A stretch of 64,000 nucleotides of DNA, taken from assembly GCA_041494805.1 (NCBI GenBank), contig JBGQBN010000014.1:1-64000 (forward strand), given 5' to 3'. The DNA is from JBGQBN01 sp041494805. GTDB lineage: Bacteria > Acidobacteriota > Terriglobia > Terriglobales > Acidobacteriaceae. Under the pieces are notes generated by a model. The model ran no database searches and was not told the origin of the DNA. It was given only the letters and a program-made list of their open reading frames with translations. Shown piece after piece: positions 26,632-35,438 of the stretch (positions are counted from its first letter, which is position 1; each line of letters begins with the position of its first letter). The translations under genes were made by a program, and so were the position numbers.

Positions 26632-26740
26632 AAACCCCCGAGGGTGCAGGTGGAAACGCCCGCGCCTCCCGGCTTCGCGAGAAGCCATTGGAAAGGAAAT
26701 GCCCGCCGGCAATTTCTGCCTGTGTGTGTCCTTTCCTGAA
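26632..26740 (+). promoter_or_regulatory. Probable Moco riboswitch (MOCO RNA motif) upstream of moaA
   Basis: A compact structured region of about 105 bases precedes moaA. A stem GGGTGCAGGTG closes a GAAA tetraloop with CGCCCGCGCCTCCC. A hairpin GGCTTC-GCGA-GAAGCC with a GNRA loop follows. Then GGAAAGGA (26690-26697) pairs with TCCTTTCC (26729-26736) around an inner AAATGCC/GGCAATTT hairpin. Two GNRA loops, the ATTGGAAAGG element and the position ahead of a molybdopterin gene fit the molybdenum-cofactor riboswitch class, which lowers moa expression when cofactor is plentiful. The identification rests on architecture and position, not a covariance search. Confidence 0.75.
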
Positions 26741-26742
26741 GT

Positions 26743-26833
26743 CAGCTCGCCTTTAGCTGTTAGCTCGTAGCGTCGAACAGGAACTCGATCTCGCGCGGGA
26801 GAGCTAAAGGCCAAGAGCCAAGGGCTAGTAGCT
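26743..26833. repeat. TTAGC-word inverted repeat (family A)
   Basis: CTTTAGCTGTTAGCTCGTAGC words on the left and GAGCTAAAGGCCAAGAGCC words on the right lie between the riboswitch and the moaA start. The right arm runs into the GTG start codon, so its folding could hide the initiation site. Confidence 0.75.
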
Positions 26834-27823
26834 GTGTCTCTAACCGACAAATTCGGCCGCCCGATCACCGATCTGCGGATCTCCATCACCGACCACTGCA
26901 ACTACAAGTGTGTCTACTGCCGCACGGGGAACGAAGGCGCACTCTACGCCGACCTGCCGTTTGCTGACTACCTGCGGATGGCGAGCGTGCTGACCGGCTT
27001 GGGGATCAAGAAGGTCCGCATTACTGGAGGAGAGCCGCTGCTGCGCAAAGGCGTGGTGGATTTTGTCCGCGAGCTGGCTAAGCTGCGCGATGCAGACGGC
27101 GAGCCACTCGACCTCGCCATCACCACCAACGGACATCTGCTGGCCGAGCTGGCGCAGCCACTTAAAGACGCCGGCCTCGGTCGCGCCACAGTCAGCATGG
27201 ACGCAGTCGATCCCGACCGCTTCGCTCGCATCACCCGCGTGCCCAACGGATTCGACAGCGTGTTGGCAGGCATTCGTGCCGCCCGCCACGCTGGCCTCTG
27301 GCCGGTGAAGGTCAACTGCGTGCTCATGCGTGGCTTCAACGAAGACCAGATTATTCCCTTCGGCATGTTCGCCCGTGAAGAGGGAGTCACTGTGCGCTTC
27401 ATAGAATTCATGCCGCTTGAAGAAGAGCGCACCTGGTCGCCCACGACCGTGGTCACGCTCGACGAAATCCTGCACCGCATGTCCGAGTACCGCCCGCTGG
27501 TCGAAATCCCGCACGCCCGCAGCGAGACCGCCCGCCGCTACCGTTTCGACGACGGCATCGGCGAAATCGGCATCATCGCACCCGTTTCCCATCCCTTCTG
27601 CGGACACTGCAGCCGCATCCGCATCACCTCCGACGGCAAAATCCGCACCTGCCTTTTCTCCGTCTGGGACCACGACCTGCACGGCCAGATGCGCCGCGGC
27701 GCTTCGGATGAGGAGTTGACGGAGTTCATCCGTGGTGTAGTGCAAAGAAAAGAAGAGCGCCACCATATCGGCGAACCGGATTTTGTGCCGGCGTCGAGGA
27801 CCATGGTGCACATCGGGGGATGA
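26834..27823 (+). CDS. moaA: GTP 3',8-cyclase MoaA
   Basis: A radical-SAM enzyme that begins molybdenum cofactor synthesis by rearranging GTP. The N-terminal cluster ligands are C22, C26 and C29 in HCNYKCVYCRTG. The SAM-binding RITGGEPLLRKG follows. The second C-terminal 4Fe-4S cluster is in HPFCGHCSRIRITSDGKIRTCLFS, and the chain ends HIGG, the catalytic GG tail. At 329 residues the length is normal. The start is GTG with no clear Shine-Dalgarno, consistent with control by the structured leader. No other moa/mog gene is adjacent. Confidence 0.96.
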   Translation: MSLTDKFGRPITDLRISITDHCNYKCVYCRTGNEGALYADLPFADYLRMASVLTGLGIKKVRITGGEPLLRKGVVDFVRELAKLRDADGEPLDLAITTNGHLLAELAQPLKDAGLGRATVSMDAVDPDRFARITRVPNGFDSVLAGIRAARHAGLWPVKVNCVLMRGFNEDQIIPFGMFAREEGVTVRFIEFMPLEEERTWSPTTVVTLDEILHRMSEYRPLVEIPHARSETARRYRFDDGIGEIGIIAPVSHPFCGHCSRIRITSDGKIRTCLFSVWDHDLHGQMRRGASDEELTEFIRGVVQRKEERHHIGEPDFVPASRTMVHIGG

Positions 27824-27835
27824 GGTTGTCAGTGG

Positions 27836-27905
27836 GTAGAGACGTTGCTTGCAAAGTCTCCGGACTCGGCAAAGGGCAGGAAGACGTAGCAAGCTACGTC
27901 TCTAC
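27836..27905. repeat. GAGACGT inverted repeat (family H)
   Basis: GTAGAGACGTTGCTTGC on the left and GTAGCAAGCTACGTCTCTAC on the right, around a 32-base loop, starting 13 bases after the moaA stop. Confidence 0.8.
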
Positions 27906-28263
27906 GGGGCAAGGCTGTTCCTGGCTTTCTTCGCGAATCCTATGCGTCATTGCGGTTCAAGGTTTTGGCACCGACCACCAATAAGCGGCCAAACTTGCAT
28001 CCCGCACCGCAAACAGTGCACAATACTTACAGATACTCAGTCACTTGCAGCGGTTACCCGGTCGCGAAAAAGGCGACTCTTTCCGCCGCCTCTGAGCATC
28101 CAAATTGTTTGTAACTAGATAGTGGCTTCAACAACCCCGCCGGTTGGGCTCGCCTAGGCGAGCAGTGAACCGACTGGAGCCGCTGAGAGGCTTTCAACAT
28201 CCCCGTTCCAGTTCGAGCGGCATGAATTCAGTGCTAGCCGGGCTTGGAGCTGAAAGCAAATAT
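27906..28263. other. Spacer upstream of nadA, no gene seen
   Basis: About 360 bases. The frame of nadA is open from 28144, but that upstream part has no family similarity I can see. A palindromic CTCGCCTAGGCGAG lies at about 28149-28162 and could be an operator. No RNA gene was recognised. Confidence 0.4.
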
Positions 28264-29382
28264 ATGACATTGGCTACGGCTACACCGGTTTGCAGTCTGG
28301 AAAATTATCTCGTCCTCCCCGACCACACCATGGACGACCGCATCGCCGCCGCCCGCGAAGCTCTGGGCCGCGATTGCGTCATCCTCGGACACCACTATCA
28401 GCGCGACGAGGTAATCCGCTACGCCGATTTCCGCGGCGACTCCTACAAGCTCGCGCAGCAGGCCGCCGCGGCGGCAGGGAAGTACATCGTCTTCTGCGGC
28501 GTGCACTTCATGGCCGAAAGCGCCGACATTCTCAGCCGCCCCGGCCAGGTGACCGTCCTGCCCGACCTCAACGCCGGATGCTCCATGGCCGACATGGCGG
28601 AAATCACCCAGGTGGAAAACTGCTGGGAACAACTCGTAGCCGCCGAGCTGACTACCGATGAGGGTGAAGGAATTACGCCCATCACATACATGAATTCCGC
28701 GGCGGCGATCAAGGCCTTTTGCGGCGAGCGTGGCGGAGTTGTCTGCACATCATCGAATGCCCCAGGCGCCTTCAAGTGGGGTTTGGCAAAGAATTCCCAA
28801 CTGCTTTTCCTCCCCGATCAGCACCTCGGCCGCAACACCGGATACAACCTCGGTATCCAGCTCAATGAAATGGTGGTCTGGGATCCCTACATGCTCAACG
28901 GTGGCGTGACACCGGATCGGCTGAAGAGCGCGAAAGTGATTCTCTGGAAGGGCCACTGCTCCGTCCACCAGCGCTTCCTGCCCGAGCACGTGGACCACGT
29001 CCGCGCAAAATATCCCGGCATCCGCGTGATCGCGCACCCTGAGTGCCGCTGGGAAGTCTGCCAGAAATCCGACGGCATCGGTTCGACCGAGGGACTGCTG
29101 AAGCTGATCCGCAACGCGCCCGCTGGCACAATGTTCGCAGTAGGCACCGAAATTCACCTGGTCAACCGCATGGGCAAGGAATTCGCCGCGGAAAGGAAGA
29201 AAGTAATCACGCTCGATGACTCCGGCTGCCTGTGCACGACTATGTTCCGCATCTCACCCCAACACCTCTGCTGGGCGCTGGAGAATCTGGCTGAAGGTAA
29301 CATCGTGAACCAGATCAAGGTGAAGGATGATGTGAAGTACTGGGCGCGCGTGGCGCTGGATAGAATGCTGGAAATTCAATAG
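28264..29382 (+). CDS. nadA: Quinolinate synthase
   Basis: A 4Fe-4S enzyme condensing iminoaspartate with dihydroxyacetone phosphate to quinolinate for NAD synthesis. Motifs in order are LGHHYQRDEVIRYADFRGDSYKLA, FCGVHFMAESADIL with the first cluster Cys, MADMA, VVCTSSNAP with the second Cys, FLPDQHLGRNTGYNLG, HPEC, and the C-terminal DDSGCLCTTM with the third Cys. I start at ATG 28264 (372 residues), although the frame is open to 28144. nadB and nadC are not in the window. Confidence 0.95.
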   Translation: MTLATATPVCSLENYLVLPDHTMDDRIAAAREALGRDCVILGHHYQRDEVIRYADFRGDSYKLAQQAAAAAGKYIVFCGVHFMAESADILSRPGQVTVLPDLNAGCSMADMAEITQVENCWEQLVAAELTTDEGEGITPITYMNSAAAIKAFCGERGGVVCTSSNAPGAFKWGLAKNSQLLFLPDQHLGRNTGYNLGIQLNEMVVWDPYMLNGGVTPDRLKSAKVILWKGHCSVHQRFLPEHVDHVRAKYPGIRVIAHPECRWEVCQKSDGIGSTEGLLKLIRNAPAGTMFAVGTEIHLVNRMGKEFAAERKKVITLDDSGCLCTTMFRISPQHLCWALENLAEGNIVNQIKVKDDVKYWARVALDRMLEIQ

Positions 29383-29522
29383 AAAGGTTTCGCAGGTTTC
29401 AAGGTTTCAAACCCGAGTCTGAAGACCTCTTTTCGGCTTCTGGAACCCTGGGACTTCGAAACCTGGCAAATCTTGAAACCTTGAAACCTTGAAACCTTGA
29501 AACCTTGAAACCTTGAAACCTT
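29383..29522. repeat. GAAACCTT tandem/inverted repeat (family C)
   Basis: GGTTTCAAGGTTTCAA words on the left face six consecutive CTTGAAAC units on the right (29473-29522). It begins at the nadA stop codon and fills most of the spacer to the DUF2203 gene. Another copy follows pfkA. Confidence 0.9.
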
Positions 29523-29568
29523 AAGCCCTCATCCTGCCTCGATGAATTAGAATACCTGTACACCTCCT

Positions 29569-30003
29569 ATGGCCGACCGTCGCTTTACCCTCGAAGACGC
29601 CCAAACCCTGCTGCCTGTGCTGGAGTCCCTCTTGCGTACCGCTATTGACGGCAAGAAGCTGATCGAAGCCGTGGACAACGAACTCCAGGAACTCGCCCAC
29701 CGCGTCTTCCTCAGTGGCGGGTTACTCGTGAACGTGGTGGCCATGGCGCGCCGCAAGGCCGAGCGCGAGAGAACGATACAACGCGTAAAAGACGCACTCG
29801 CCGAAATCGACGCCACCGGCGTTCAGGTCAAGGACCTCGACATCGGATTGCTCGATTTCCCCTGCCAGGTGGAAGGCCGGACCGTGCTGCTCTGCTGGAA
29901 GCTGGGCGAAAAGGGAATCACTCACTGGCACGGCACAGATGAAGGCTTCGCTGGCCGCAAACCGATTGATGAGCGCATTGCGAGGGGGAAGAGGACGAAC
30001 TGA
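29569..30003 (+). CDS. DUF2203 family protein
   Basis: A 144-residue cytoplasmic protein. The N-terminal half is helical (FTLEDAQTLLPVLESLLRTA). The C-terminal half has the family signature VKDLDIGLLDFP then VLLCWKLGEKGITHWHG and GFAGRKPID. Function is not established. The stop codon is the first triplet of a family B repeat arm. Confidence 0.88.
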   Translation: MADRRFTLEDAQTLLPVLESLLRTAIDGKKLIEAVDNELQELAHRVFLSGGLLVNVVAMARRKAERERTIQRVKDALAEIDATGVQVKDLDIGLLDFPCQVEGRTVLLCWKLGEKGITHWHGTDEGFAGRKPIDERIARGKRTN

Positions 30004-30034
30004 GTGGTCAGTGAATAGTGGCTAGTGGCCAGTG
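30001..30034. repeat. Left family B arm flanking four-helix-bundle gene
   Basis: TGAGTGGTCAGTGAATAGTG and following words. The complement of these words forms the arm at 30517-30550, so the two arms enclose a 480-base unit carrying one gene. Confidence 0.85.
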
Positions 30035-30150
30035 AAATCTCCTCCGAATTTGGTCTGCGATGATATCCACAGATTCGCGAGTGATGCGGATCACAGCTTT
30101 CTCCAAGCTCATCGGCAGCAAGGTAGTGTCCGGTCGTGTAGAGCGGACCT

Positions 30151-30528
30151 ATGGCCTTACGTTCTTACCAGGAACTCATCGGTTGGCAGAAGGCAATTGC
30201 GCTTGTCACTGATGTCTATCGGCTCACCCAGAGCTTTCCCAAGCAAGAAGCCTACGGCTTGACCAACCAGATTCGGCGGGCGGCGGTCTCGATACCGAGC
30301 AATATTGCTGAGGGCCAAGGTCGGATGTCTCGCGGAGAATTCAAACAATTCCTGGGCCATGCCAGAGGTTCCACCTACGAACTCGAAAGCCAAGTCCTGA
30401 TTGCTCGCAATCTCGACTACCTAAGCGCGAAAGAAGCAGCATCCCTTCTGGATCGAATCGCCGAACTAGGCCGGATTCTCAACGGCCTACTAAAATCACT
30501 AGACCGCGAAGCAGTTACTAGCCACTGA
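30151..30528 (+). CDS. Four-helix-bundle protein (23S rRNA IVP / Avd-like)
   Basis: A 125-residue all-helical protein of the family first found in 23S rRNA intervening sequences and related to the Avd accessory protein of diversity-generating retroelements. Family marks are SYQELIGWQKAIALVTDVYRL, FPKQEAYGLTNQIRRAAVSIPSNIAEGQGR, and FLGHARGSTYELESQVLIA. The biological role of free-standing copies is unknown. Both ends of the locus are bounded by complementary family B repeat arms, and the last codons and TGA stop lie inside the right arm, suggesting movement as a unit. Confidence 0.93.
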   Translation: MALRSYQELIGWQKAIALVTDVYRLTQSFPKQEAYGLTNQIRRAAVSIPSNIAEGQGRMSRGEFKQFLGHARGSTYELESQVLIARNLDYLSAKEAASLLDRIAELGRILNGLLKSLDREAVTSH

Positions 30529-30550
30529 CCACTAGCCACTGACCACTGAC
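30517..30550. repeat. Right family B arm flanking four-helix-bundle gene
   Basis: ACTAGCCACTGACCACTAGC and following words, the inverse of the arm at 30001-30034. It supplies the last four codons and stop of the gene and ends 10 bases before the convergent M28 peptidase gene. Confidence 0.85.
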
Positions 30551-30559
30551 GTACCTCCC

Positions 30560-32044
30560 CTACGGCTGTCCTCCCTCTTTCCACTCCGGCTTGAAGTCCG
30601 AATTCACCAGCCACTCCACCGGCGCTAGCAACGACCCAATGGCTATCGTCATGTGCTTGAAGTCGAGGTGCGCCACGTCGTCACTGGGCTGGTGATAATC
30701 CGCGTGCAGGCCGAAGCTCGAAACCGTCTGCGCCACCACGCCTTTTTTCGCCAGCCCGTAATTATCGGAGCGCGCGAAAAAATTCTGCTTGGGATGCGGA
30801 TCACCCACCAGGTTTGCGCCGTGTGCCGCCAGAGTGGGTCCAAGGTTCGACCGCTCCCATCCGCTCAGCCATAAAGTGTTAGCCTTGACCGCAGGGTCGG
30901 GCCGTCCAATCATTTCGAATTCCACGTTGCAAGCAAGTTCGTGTAAGGGCAGCGGCGGATGTTCATAGAAATACGTGGAGCCCAGCCCGCCCATCTCTTC
31001 ACTGCCAAACAGCGCGAAGATCACCGTGCGCCGCGGCCGCGCTCCCGCGCCCAGCACCCGCGCCAGCTCCAGAACGGCCGTCGTGCCCGAGGCGTCGTCA
31101 TCGGCTCCGTTGTAGATGTCATCTCCGTTTACCGGCCTTCCCACGCCCACGTGGTCCAGGTGTGCCGATAGCAGTACGGCGGCGTGCTGCAGCGCGGTGT
31201 CGCTGCCTTGCAGAACGCCCACCGCATTCCAGGTGTAGGCCTTTTCGAGGGGCGCGGCCGGCGCTGAGAAATGTACTCGGGTGCCCGCGGGCATCCGCTC
31301 CAGCGCTTCGACGGCGCTGGCACTCAGTTCCAGCATGTTGAAGTCGCCGGTCGGGCCTCCCCTGGTGTCGCCTTCCAGTTGGGCAGGCAACGTCGGCAGC
31401 ACTTTGCCGCTGGCTTCGAAGTGTTCACGATCCTCGGGACCCGGTACCAGCGCCGCCGCCACCCCAGCCGAAGCCGTCGTGAACGCAGTGCCCTGCACCT
31501 TGTGTTTGTCCTTGCCCGTGATCAGCACCACCGCCCCGGGCTCGACTCTTGTGTCGCCCATGTCGGCGTCTATTTTTTGCAGCGGTCCGGAAAACTCCGT
31601 CTGGGTGAAATAGAACACCACAAACTCCTTGCCGTAAGTCCAGGTAATCTGCTCCGCTGGGATGCCGTCGCCGGGCGTGGTCAAGGTCAATTGCGGCGTA
31701 CCTGCCAGCCGGCGCCGCAGAATGCCGGCGCGCTGAATGTATCCGCCGCCGTCGCCTGCGGGTGCAATTCCATACTGCCGTAACTGAGTCGCAACGTAGG
31801 TCGCCGCTACCAGTTCGTCGGAGGTCCCGCTGCCGCGGCCACGCAACGCGTCGGAGGCAAGAAATTCCTCGTGCGCGCGGATGCAATCGGCGCAAACCTT
31901 GGGCATAGGCCGCGCCGGGCGGGGCCGGTGCGGAGTGGCCGTTCGCGTTTGGCTGCTTGAGAATGGCGCGCCCGGTGCCTGTGAGGACGCAGTGGACGCC
32001 AGCAACAGTACGCACACTAGTAGGGAAGTGAAATGTCTTTTCAT
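30560..32044 (-). CDS. Exported M28 family metallopeptidase
   Basis: A 494-residue secreted aminopeptidase-like enzyme. The signal peptide is KRHFTSLLVCVLLLASTASS. A PA-type insert may occupy about residues 150-260. The catalytic M28 domain holds the zinc ligands: HLDHVG, the bridging Asp in GADDDASGTTAVLEL, the catalytic Glu and ligand in FGSEEMGGLGS, an Asp in ARSDNYG, and the last His in LHADYHQPSDD. It should cleave N-terminal residues from peptides outside the cytoplasm. I start at ATG 32044; the frame is open further upstream but without signal-peptide sense. Confidence 0.9.
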   Translation of the reverse strand: MKRHFTSLLVCVLLLASTASSQAPGAPFSSSQTRTATPHRPRPARPMPKVCADCIRAHEEFLASDALRGRGSGTSDELVAATYVATQLRQYGIAPAGDGGGYIQRAGILRRRLAGTPQLTLTTPGDGIPAEQITWTYGKEFVVFYFTQTEFSGPLQKIDADMGDTRVEPGAVVLITGKDKHKVQGTAFTTASAGVAAALVPGPEDREHFEASGKVLPTLPAQLEGDTRGGPTGDFNMLELSASAVEALERMPAGTRVHFSAPAAPLEKAYTWNAVGVLQGSDTALQHAAVLLSAHLDHVGVGRPVNGDDIYNGADDDASGTTAVLELARVLGAGARPRRTVIFALFGSEEMGGLGSTYFYEHPPLPLHELACNVEFEMIGRPDPAVKANTLWLSGWERSNLGPTLAAHGANLVGDPHPKQNFFARSDNYGLAKKGVVAQTVSSFGLHADYHQPSDDVAHLDFKHMTIAIGSLLAPVEWLVNSDFKPEWKEGGQP

Positions 32045-32278
32045 TGGATTGGTTGGACGGATAGCCGGGAACAAGGTTAACAGACAGCCAATAGGGCAAC
32101 GACCAACGATAAATTCACATGCAAGCTGGTCCCGCAGGCGCGTTCTCAACCTAAGCGCGGGAATGACGCAGTCGACCTGTAGTACACCAAGGTACCTGTG
32201 AGTCACCGGCCCGAATCTTCTCTGCTACAATTCTTGTTGTATTGCCGCCGAAAAGGCGCGTTTGCGGAACTTTAGATA

Positions 32279-32935
32279 ATGCTGAGTGCCAAGCGAAAAC
32301 TCCAACTCCTGACTGCATTTGCGACGCTTTTGTCGCTGGCCCTGGCAGTGGGCTGCCGCGGATTCTTCAAAGATCCCCAGCTAACCTCGATCACCGTTGG
32401 GCCGCAGAATGCAAACATCCAGCAGGGCACGACCTTGCAGCTATCGGCCATCGGAAACTTCGACGACGGCAGCACCAGCACTTTGACCAAGGGAGTCCTC
32501 TGGTCCTCCGATGATGCTGCCGTGGCCTCGATAAGCCAGTCCGGGATTGTGACTGGGGTATCTTCAGGAACCGCAACCGCGAGCGCATCTTCCGGAGCCA
32601 TCACTGGGACCACAACGATTACGGTAACCCTGAATAACGTGACAGCAATTACCATCGATCCCAACAACCGAAATGTGGCGCTCGGCGGAACGGCCACATA
32701 TACCTGTTCGGCGACCGTCTCGGGTGGATCCACGGTGGACGTTACTGGCAGCGTCACTTGGTCGGTCACTGACAGTACAGGCGCCGCCGCCGCAAACATC
32801 TCCATCAGCAATCAAACCAATCCGGCCACGGTAACGGTCAACAGCAACGCGACAGTCGGGACGTATAACGTCAACGCCAGTTACGTCACCAATTCGCAGA
32901 CGTTCACGGACACTGCGACGCTGACCGTGCCGTGA
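32279..32935 (+). CDS. Lipoprotein with two Big_2-like Ig domains
   Basis: A 218-residue surface lipoprotein. The signal sequence ends LALAVGC (lipobox). The first Ig-like domain has LTSITVGPQNANIQQGTTLQL, VLWSSDDAAVASISQSGIVTG and TATASA. The second starts TAITIDPNNRNVALGGTATY and ends FTDTATLTVP. Family members often act in adhesion; no partner is apparent. It is divergent from the peptidase. Confidence 0.82.
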   Translation: MLSAKRKLQLLTAFATLLSLALAVGCRGFFKDPQLTSITVGPQNANIQQGTTLQLSAIGNFDDGSTSTLTKGVLWSSDDAAVASISQSGIVTGVSSGTATASASSGAITGTTTITVTLNNVTAITIDPNNRNVALGGTATYTCSATVSGGSTVDVTGSVTWSVTDSTGAAAANISISNQTNPATVTVNSNATVGTYNVNASYVTNSQTFTDTATLTVP

Positions 32936-33047
32936 CCGTTCCGAAATCGGCAATCCTCACGGCGCACACCCACGATACGTCCATCAGTAGAGTGTCCCTC
33001 CTGTCCGCCTCACGCTATGATCGTAGTTAACATGATCGCGGCTAACC

Positions 33048-34112
33048 ATGTCTGACATCCGCTCCATCGGCATCTGCACCGGAGGCGGCGACGCTCCCGG
33101 CCTCAACGCCGTCATCCGCGCTGCGGTCAAGTGCGCCTTCCTGAAATACAAGTGGAAGGTCATCGGCATCCCCGACGGGTTCGACGGCCTGATCTGGCCC
33201 GAGAAATCGTTCGAGCTCACGCTCAAGCAGGTCAGTGGCATCCTGCCTCGGGGCGGAACCATCCTGGGCACCACCAACCGCGGCAACCCCTTTAGGTACA
33301 AGACGGTCGAGAACGGCGAGGAAGTCGTCCGCGACATCTCCGATCAGGTGATCGCCAATGCCTGCAAGCTCGGGATCGACGCCGTGATCAGCATCGGTGG
33401 CGATGGCTCGCAAACCATTGCGCTGGAGCTTTTCCAGAAGGGTATGAAGATCGTGGGCGTGCCCAAGACCATTGACAACGATCTTTCCGCCACCGAGGTC
33501 ACCTTCGGCTTCGATACCGCGCTCAACACCGCCACCGACGCCGTGGACAAGATCCACACCACGGGCGAGTCCCACCACCGCATCATGGTGGTCGAAGTCA
33601 TGGGCCGCGACGCTGGCTGGATCGCGCTGGAGGCAGGTATCGCCGGCGGCGCCCACGTCATTCTGATCCCCGAGATTCCCTTTACCATCCGGAAGATCTG
33701 TGACTACGTGACCCGGCGCGAGGGCTATGGAAAGCATTTCACCATCGTGGTGGTGGCGGAAGGTGTCAAGCTGCCGCCGGAACTAAGGGAGAACCGCCGC
33801 GCCGGTTCGGTCGGCAACCTGGTCGGCAATGCCCTTGCCGCTTCCTCTAACAAGGAAGTGCGAGTCAGCGTGCTGGGACACATCCAGCGCGGAGGTTCAC
33901 CTTCGCCCTTCGACCGCATTCTGGCCACCCGCTTTGGCGTAGCCGCCGTGGATTTGATTGCTGAGGGCGGTTTCGGCAAGATGGTATGTCTGCGTAACGA
34001 GCGTATCGAAGCTGTGGACATCGCTCGCGCCGTCGGCCGCCTGAAAACCGTCGATCCCAACGGGGAGCTGGTGCGCACCGCCCGCGCGATTGGGATCTGC
34101 TTCGGGGATTGA
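33048..34112 (+). CDS. pfkA: 6-phosphofructokinase, group III-like
   Basis: A 354-residue glycolytic kinase of the PFKA superfamily. It has the nucleotide loop GICTGGGDAPGLNAVIRA, then SIGGDGSQ, GVPKTIDNDLSATEVTFGFDTA and VEVMGRDAGWIAL, with the substrate-binding segment GHIQRGGSPSPFDR. GGDGS is the ATP-type residue at the phosphodonor site, whereas PKTIDND carries the Lys typical of PPi-dependent enzymes. This combination is that of the mixed group III, so the phosphoryl donor (ATP or PPi) should be tested rather than assumed. Confidence 0.93.
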   Translation: MSDIRSIGICTGGGDAPGLNAVIRAAVKCAFLKYKWKVIGIPDGFDGLIWPEKSFELTLKQVSGILPRGGTILGTTNRGNPFRYKTVENGEEVVRDISDQVIANACKLGIDAVISIGGDGSQTIALELFQKGMKIVGVPKTIDNDLSATEVTFGFDTALNTATDAVDKIHTTGESHHRIMVVEVMGRDAGWIALEAGIAGGAHVILIPEIPFTIRKICDYVTRREGYGKHFTIVVVAEGVKLPPELRENRRAGSVGNLVGNALAASSNKEVRVSVLGHIQRGGSPSPFDRILATRFGVAAVDLIAEGGFGKMVCLRNERIEAVDIARAVGRLKTVDPNGELVRTARAIGICFGD

Positions 34113-34304
34113 ACAGCCATTTGTTGATTGTTGAATGGTGATCGTTGGTTGGAATAGTTTCAAGGCTTCAAAGTTTCAAGGTTTCAAAAAACAAGATCAA
34201 TCTGAGGCGGCGGACATCGTTGATCGGTTGATTAAAGGACGATCAGGAATCAACCACACCCTGGCTTCTTGAAACCTTTGAAACCTTGAAACTTTGAAAC
34301 CTTC
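34113..34304. repeat. Composite repeat spacer (families G and C)
   Basis: TTGATTGTTGA words right after the pfkA stop are followed by GTTTCAAGGCTTCAAAG words (34157-34189) and their inverse TTGAAACCTTTGAAACC (34269-34303). The C arms enclose a second GATCGGTTGATTAAAGG stretch. Confidence 0.8.
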
Positions 34305-34346
34305 CATTCCAACGACGAACCGCCAAACCCTGCGCTATATTGTTTT

Positions 34347-35402
34347 GTGATCCCCGTGAAACCTGGCTGGCAATCCCGGGCGCGCGTGGTTTGGTTGTTG
34401 CTCCTGCTGACGGCGGCACTGCCGTTCATCAGCTGCAGCCGCAGCCGTGGCAAAGGGCAGGAAATCGCCTACATTTCCGCCCCCCAGGCCGTCCTTCGCG
34501 ATCGCGTGGCAGCGGTGTACACGAAAACCGGCGTGCTGAAGAACGGCGAACGAGTCCAGGTGCTGGAGCGAGAGCGGCGCTTCGCGCGGGTGCGCGCCGC
34601 GGACGGCTCCGAAGGCTGGATGGAGCAGCGCCACTTGGTAACCCCGCTGGTGTATGACGGGCTGCAGAAACTGGTGCAGGAGGAGCAGAACGCCCCCGTG
34701 CAGGCTACTGGCACCGCTCGCAATGACACCAATATCCACCTCGATCCCCGTCGTGACGCTGACCATCTCTACGTGCTCAATCAAGGCGCGAAGATTTCCG
34801 TCCTGAAACGCGCCACCAGCGAGAAAGTCCTGCCCGGCGCGGCTGCCAAACCAGCGACTGAGAGCAAGCAGCCCATACTGCCTGTCATCGAGGACTGGTG
34901 GCTGATTCGTGATGCGCAGGGACATGTAGGCTGGGTGCTGGCGCGCATGGTGGATCTGGATCTGGCGCTCGAAATCGCACAGTATGCCGAAGGCCAGCGT
35001 ATCGTCGCGTTCTTTGTTTTGGATGAAGTGCCTGATGGTGACAAGAAAGTTTCGCAATATCTTGTGTTGCTCACCGAGCCCAAAGACGGCCTGCCCTTTG
35101 ACTACAACCAAGTCCGCGTCTTCACCTGGAATGTGAAACGCCACCGCTACGAAACCGCCTACCGTGAGCGCAATCTGAATGGAGTCTTGCCGGCGGCAGT
35201 TTCCCAGGAGACCTTCGACAAAGAGGGAACCCTGCCAGTGTTCATACTGCGCGTGAAGGACGATGACGGCAACGTGAAGGAGCGGAAATACAAACTGAAC
35301 ACGCCGATTGTGCGGCGCGTACTGGCGCCTGGGGAACAGTCCTCAGTCGTCGGCCGGCGTTCGCCAGGAAAGGGTACTAACCGCAGGGATCGAGGACGTT
35401 AG
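34347..35402 (+). CDS. Bacterial SH3-domain lipoprotein
   Basis: A 351-residue envelope protein. The N-terminal helix VVWLLLLLTAALPFISC is a lipoprotein signal. Two SH3b-like segments follow: about residues 38-100 (VLRDRVAAVYTKTGVLKNGERV...WMEQRHL) and 120-200 (IHLDPRRDADHLYVLNQGAK...GHVGWVLARMV). The C-terminal 150 residues, with FTWNVKRHRYETAYRERNL, resemble no family known to me. SH3b modules usually bind cell wall peptides. The start is GTG 34347. The chain ends in a basic tail RRSPGKGTNRRDRGR. Confidence 0.78.
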   Translation: MIPVKPGWQSRARVVWLLLLLTAALPFISCSRSRGKGQEIAYISAPQAVLRDRVAAVYTKTGVLKNGERVQVLERERRFARVRAADGSEGWMEQRHLVTPLVYDGLQKLVQEEQNAPVQATGTARNDTNIHLDPRRDADHLYVLNQGAKISVLKRATSEKVLPGAAAKPATESKQPILPVIEDWWLIRDAQGHVGWVLARMVDLDLALEIAQYAEGQRIVAFFVLDEVPDGDKKVSQYLVLLTEPKDGLPFDYNQVRVFTWNVKRHRYETAYRERNLNGVLPAAVSQETFDKEGTLPVFILRVKDDDGNVKERKYKLNTPIVRRVLAPGEQSSVVGRRSPGKGTNRRDRGR

Positions 35403-35438
35403 AGAAGAAGCGGCTTTGCCCGCCCAGCCTGTACATCC

